Program-made: the position numbers and the translations under genes
Part shown: piece by piece, positions 5,326-5,643 of the stretch
How the letters are laid out: each line of letters begins with the position of its first letter
Numbering within the stretch: position 1 is the first letter of the stretch
Origin: Deltaproteobacteria bacterium
GTDB taxonomy: Bacteria; Desulfobacterota; SM23-61
Reading direction: 5' to 3'
DNA: 5,643 bases
NCBI GenBank assembly: GCA_029857975.1
Contig: JAOUFX010000248.1
Coordinates: 1-5,643, forward strand
The notes under the pieces: model-generated
What the model saw: the letters and a program-made list of their open reading frames with translations, nothing else
The model's database searches: none
What the model was told of the DNA's origin: nothing

Positions 5326-5643
5326 ATGAAAGACAGCCTTAAACGTTTTCAAATTGAAAAGATTAGCGAAAAGGGAAGGGGAGAAGAAGAAACCTTCATT
5401 ATCGCTGAGAGTCCCATAACTCTTTTCCTCAACGGTAAGGAAGTGGTTACCCTTTTGGCGACTCCTGAGAATCTGAAAGAGTTGGCCGTCGGCTTTCTGC
5501 TTTCGGAGGGCTGGCTGCGAGAAGATAAGCCTGTTGAAAAAATCGAAGTGGATCCGGAGGGAGTCGTTCGGGTGCAGGTGAAGTACCGAAACATCCTGAC
5601 GGAGAAACTTTTCTTGAGGCGAACGATCACGTCCGGGTGTGGT
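5326..5643 (+). CDS. fdhD: Formate dehydrogenase accessory sulfurtransferase FdhD (partial, N-terminal 106 residues)
   Basis: FdhD transfers sulfur from the cysteine desulfurase IscS to the molybdenum or tungsten bis-MGD cofactor of formate dehydrogenase, which is needed for activity. The visible part carries the family blocks: ESPITLFLNGKEV (28-40), TPENLKELAVGFLLSEGWL (46-64), and TSGCG (102-106) at the window edge. Cys105 corresponds to the first sulfur-carrying Cys of the family's CGxC motif; the second lies beyond the end. The ATG at 5326 is the first start after the in-frame TGA at 5293-5295. No good Shine-Dalgarno precedes it (CTCTGG abuts the ATG), so initiation may be weak. It is divergent from the selenoprotein gene. 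Bacterial formate dehydrogenases are frequently selenoproteins, which fits a Sec-decoding host. Confidence 0.92.
   Translation, partial: MKDSLKRFQIEKISEKGRGEEETFIIAESPITLFLNGKEVVTLLATPENLKELAVGFLLSEGWLREDKPVEKIEVDPEGVVRVQVKYRNILTEKLFLRRTITSGCG

Overview
The window looks like chromosomal sequence from an anaerobic bacterium, most plausibly a Desulfobacterota (former Deltaproteobacteria) lineage. That placement is inferred from the protein style, the tRNA-Gly/rimP/nusA/infB order, fdhD, and a redox protein that appears to contain selenocysteine. No 16S or other direct marker is present. UGA normally terminates here (nusA and the selenoprotein gene itself end in TGA) and Trp is TGG, so the code is the standard one.

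Left part (1-3930, all minus strand): in the direction of transcription the order is a CCA-adding enzyme/poly(A) polymerase-family gene, tRNA-Gly(CCC), a leader with two hairpins of which the second is terminator-like, then rimP, nusA and the start of infB (cut by the window edge). This is the conserved ribosome-maturation/transcription/translation operon. As in E. coli, where metY precedes rimP, a tRNA gene sits just ahead of it, but here the tRNA is glycine. The tRNA has its own promoter (TTGACA-N17-TAATAT) embedded in the 3' end of the cca gene.

Middle (3931-4443): a non-coding spacer holds a mirror-image array of about 9-bp CGTTAG/CTAACG units, then a plus-strand tatA-type gene (Tat protein export).

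Right part (4444-5643): a minus-strand C_GCAxxG_C_C family redox protein converges on tatA. Its reading frame is interrupted by one in-frame TGA, exactly where the family has its first conserved cysteine. A bacterial SECIS-like hairpin lies 10 nt downstream, with a UGCAGGUC core shared with the E. coli fdhF SECIS as I recall it. I read it as a 165-residue selenoprotein (Sec27) rather than a pseudogene. A 384-nt spacer with an ACCACAGAG inverted repeat, a small tandem duplication and a sigma70-type promoter leads to plus-strand fdhD, the sulfurtransferase that activates molybdenum/tungsten formate dehydrogenases, cut by the window edge. The selenoprotein, fdhD and tatA together fit an anaerobe with selenium-dependent and Tat-exported redox enzymes, but a joint function is not proven by the sequence.
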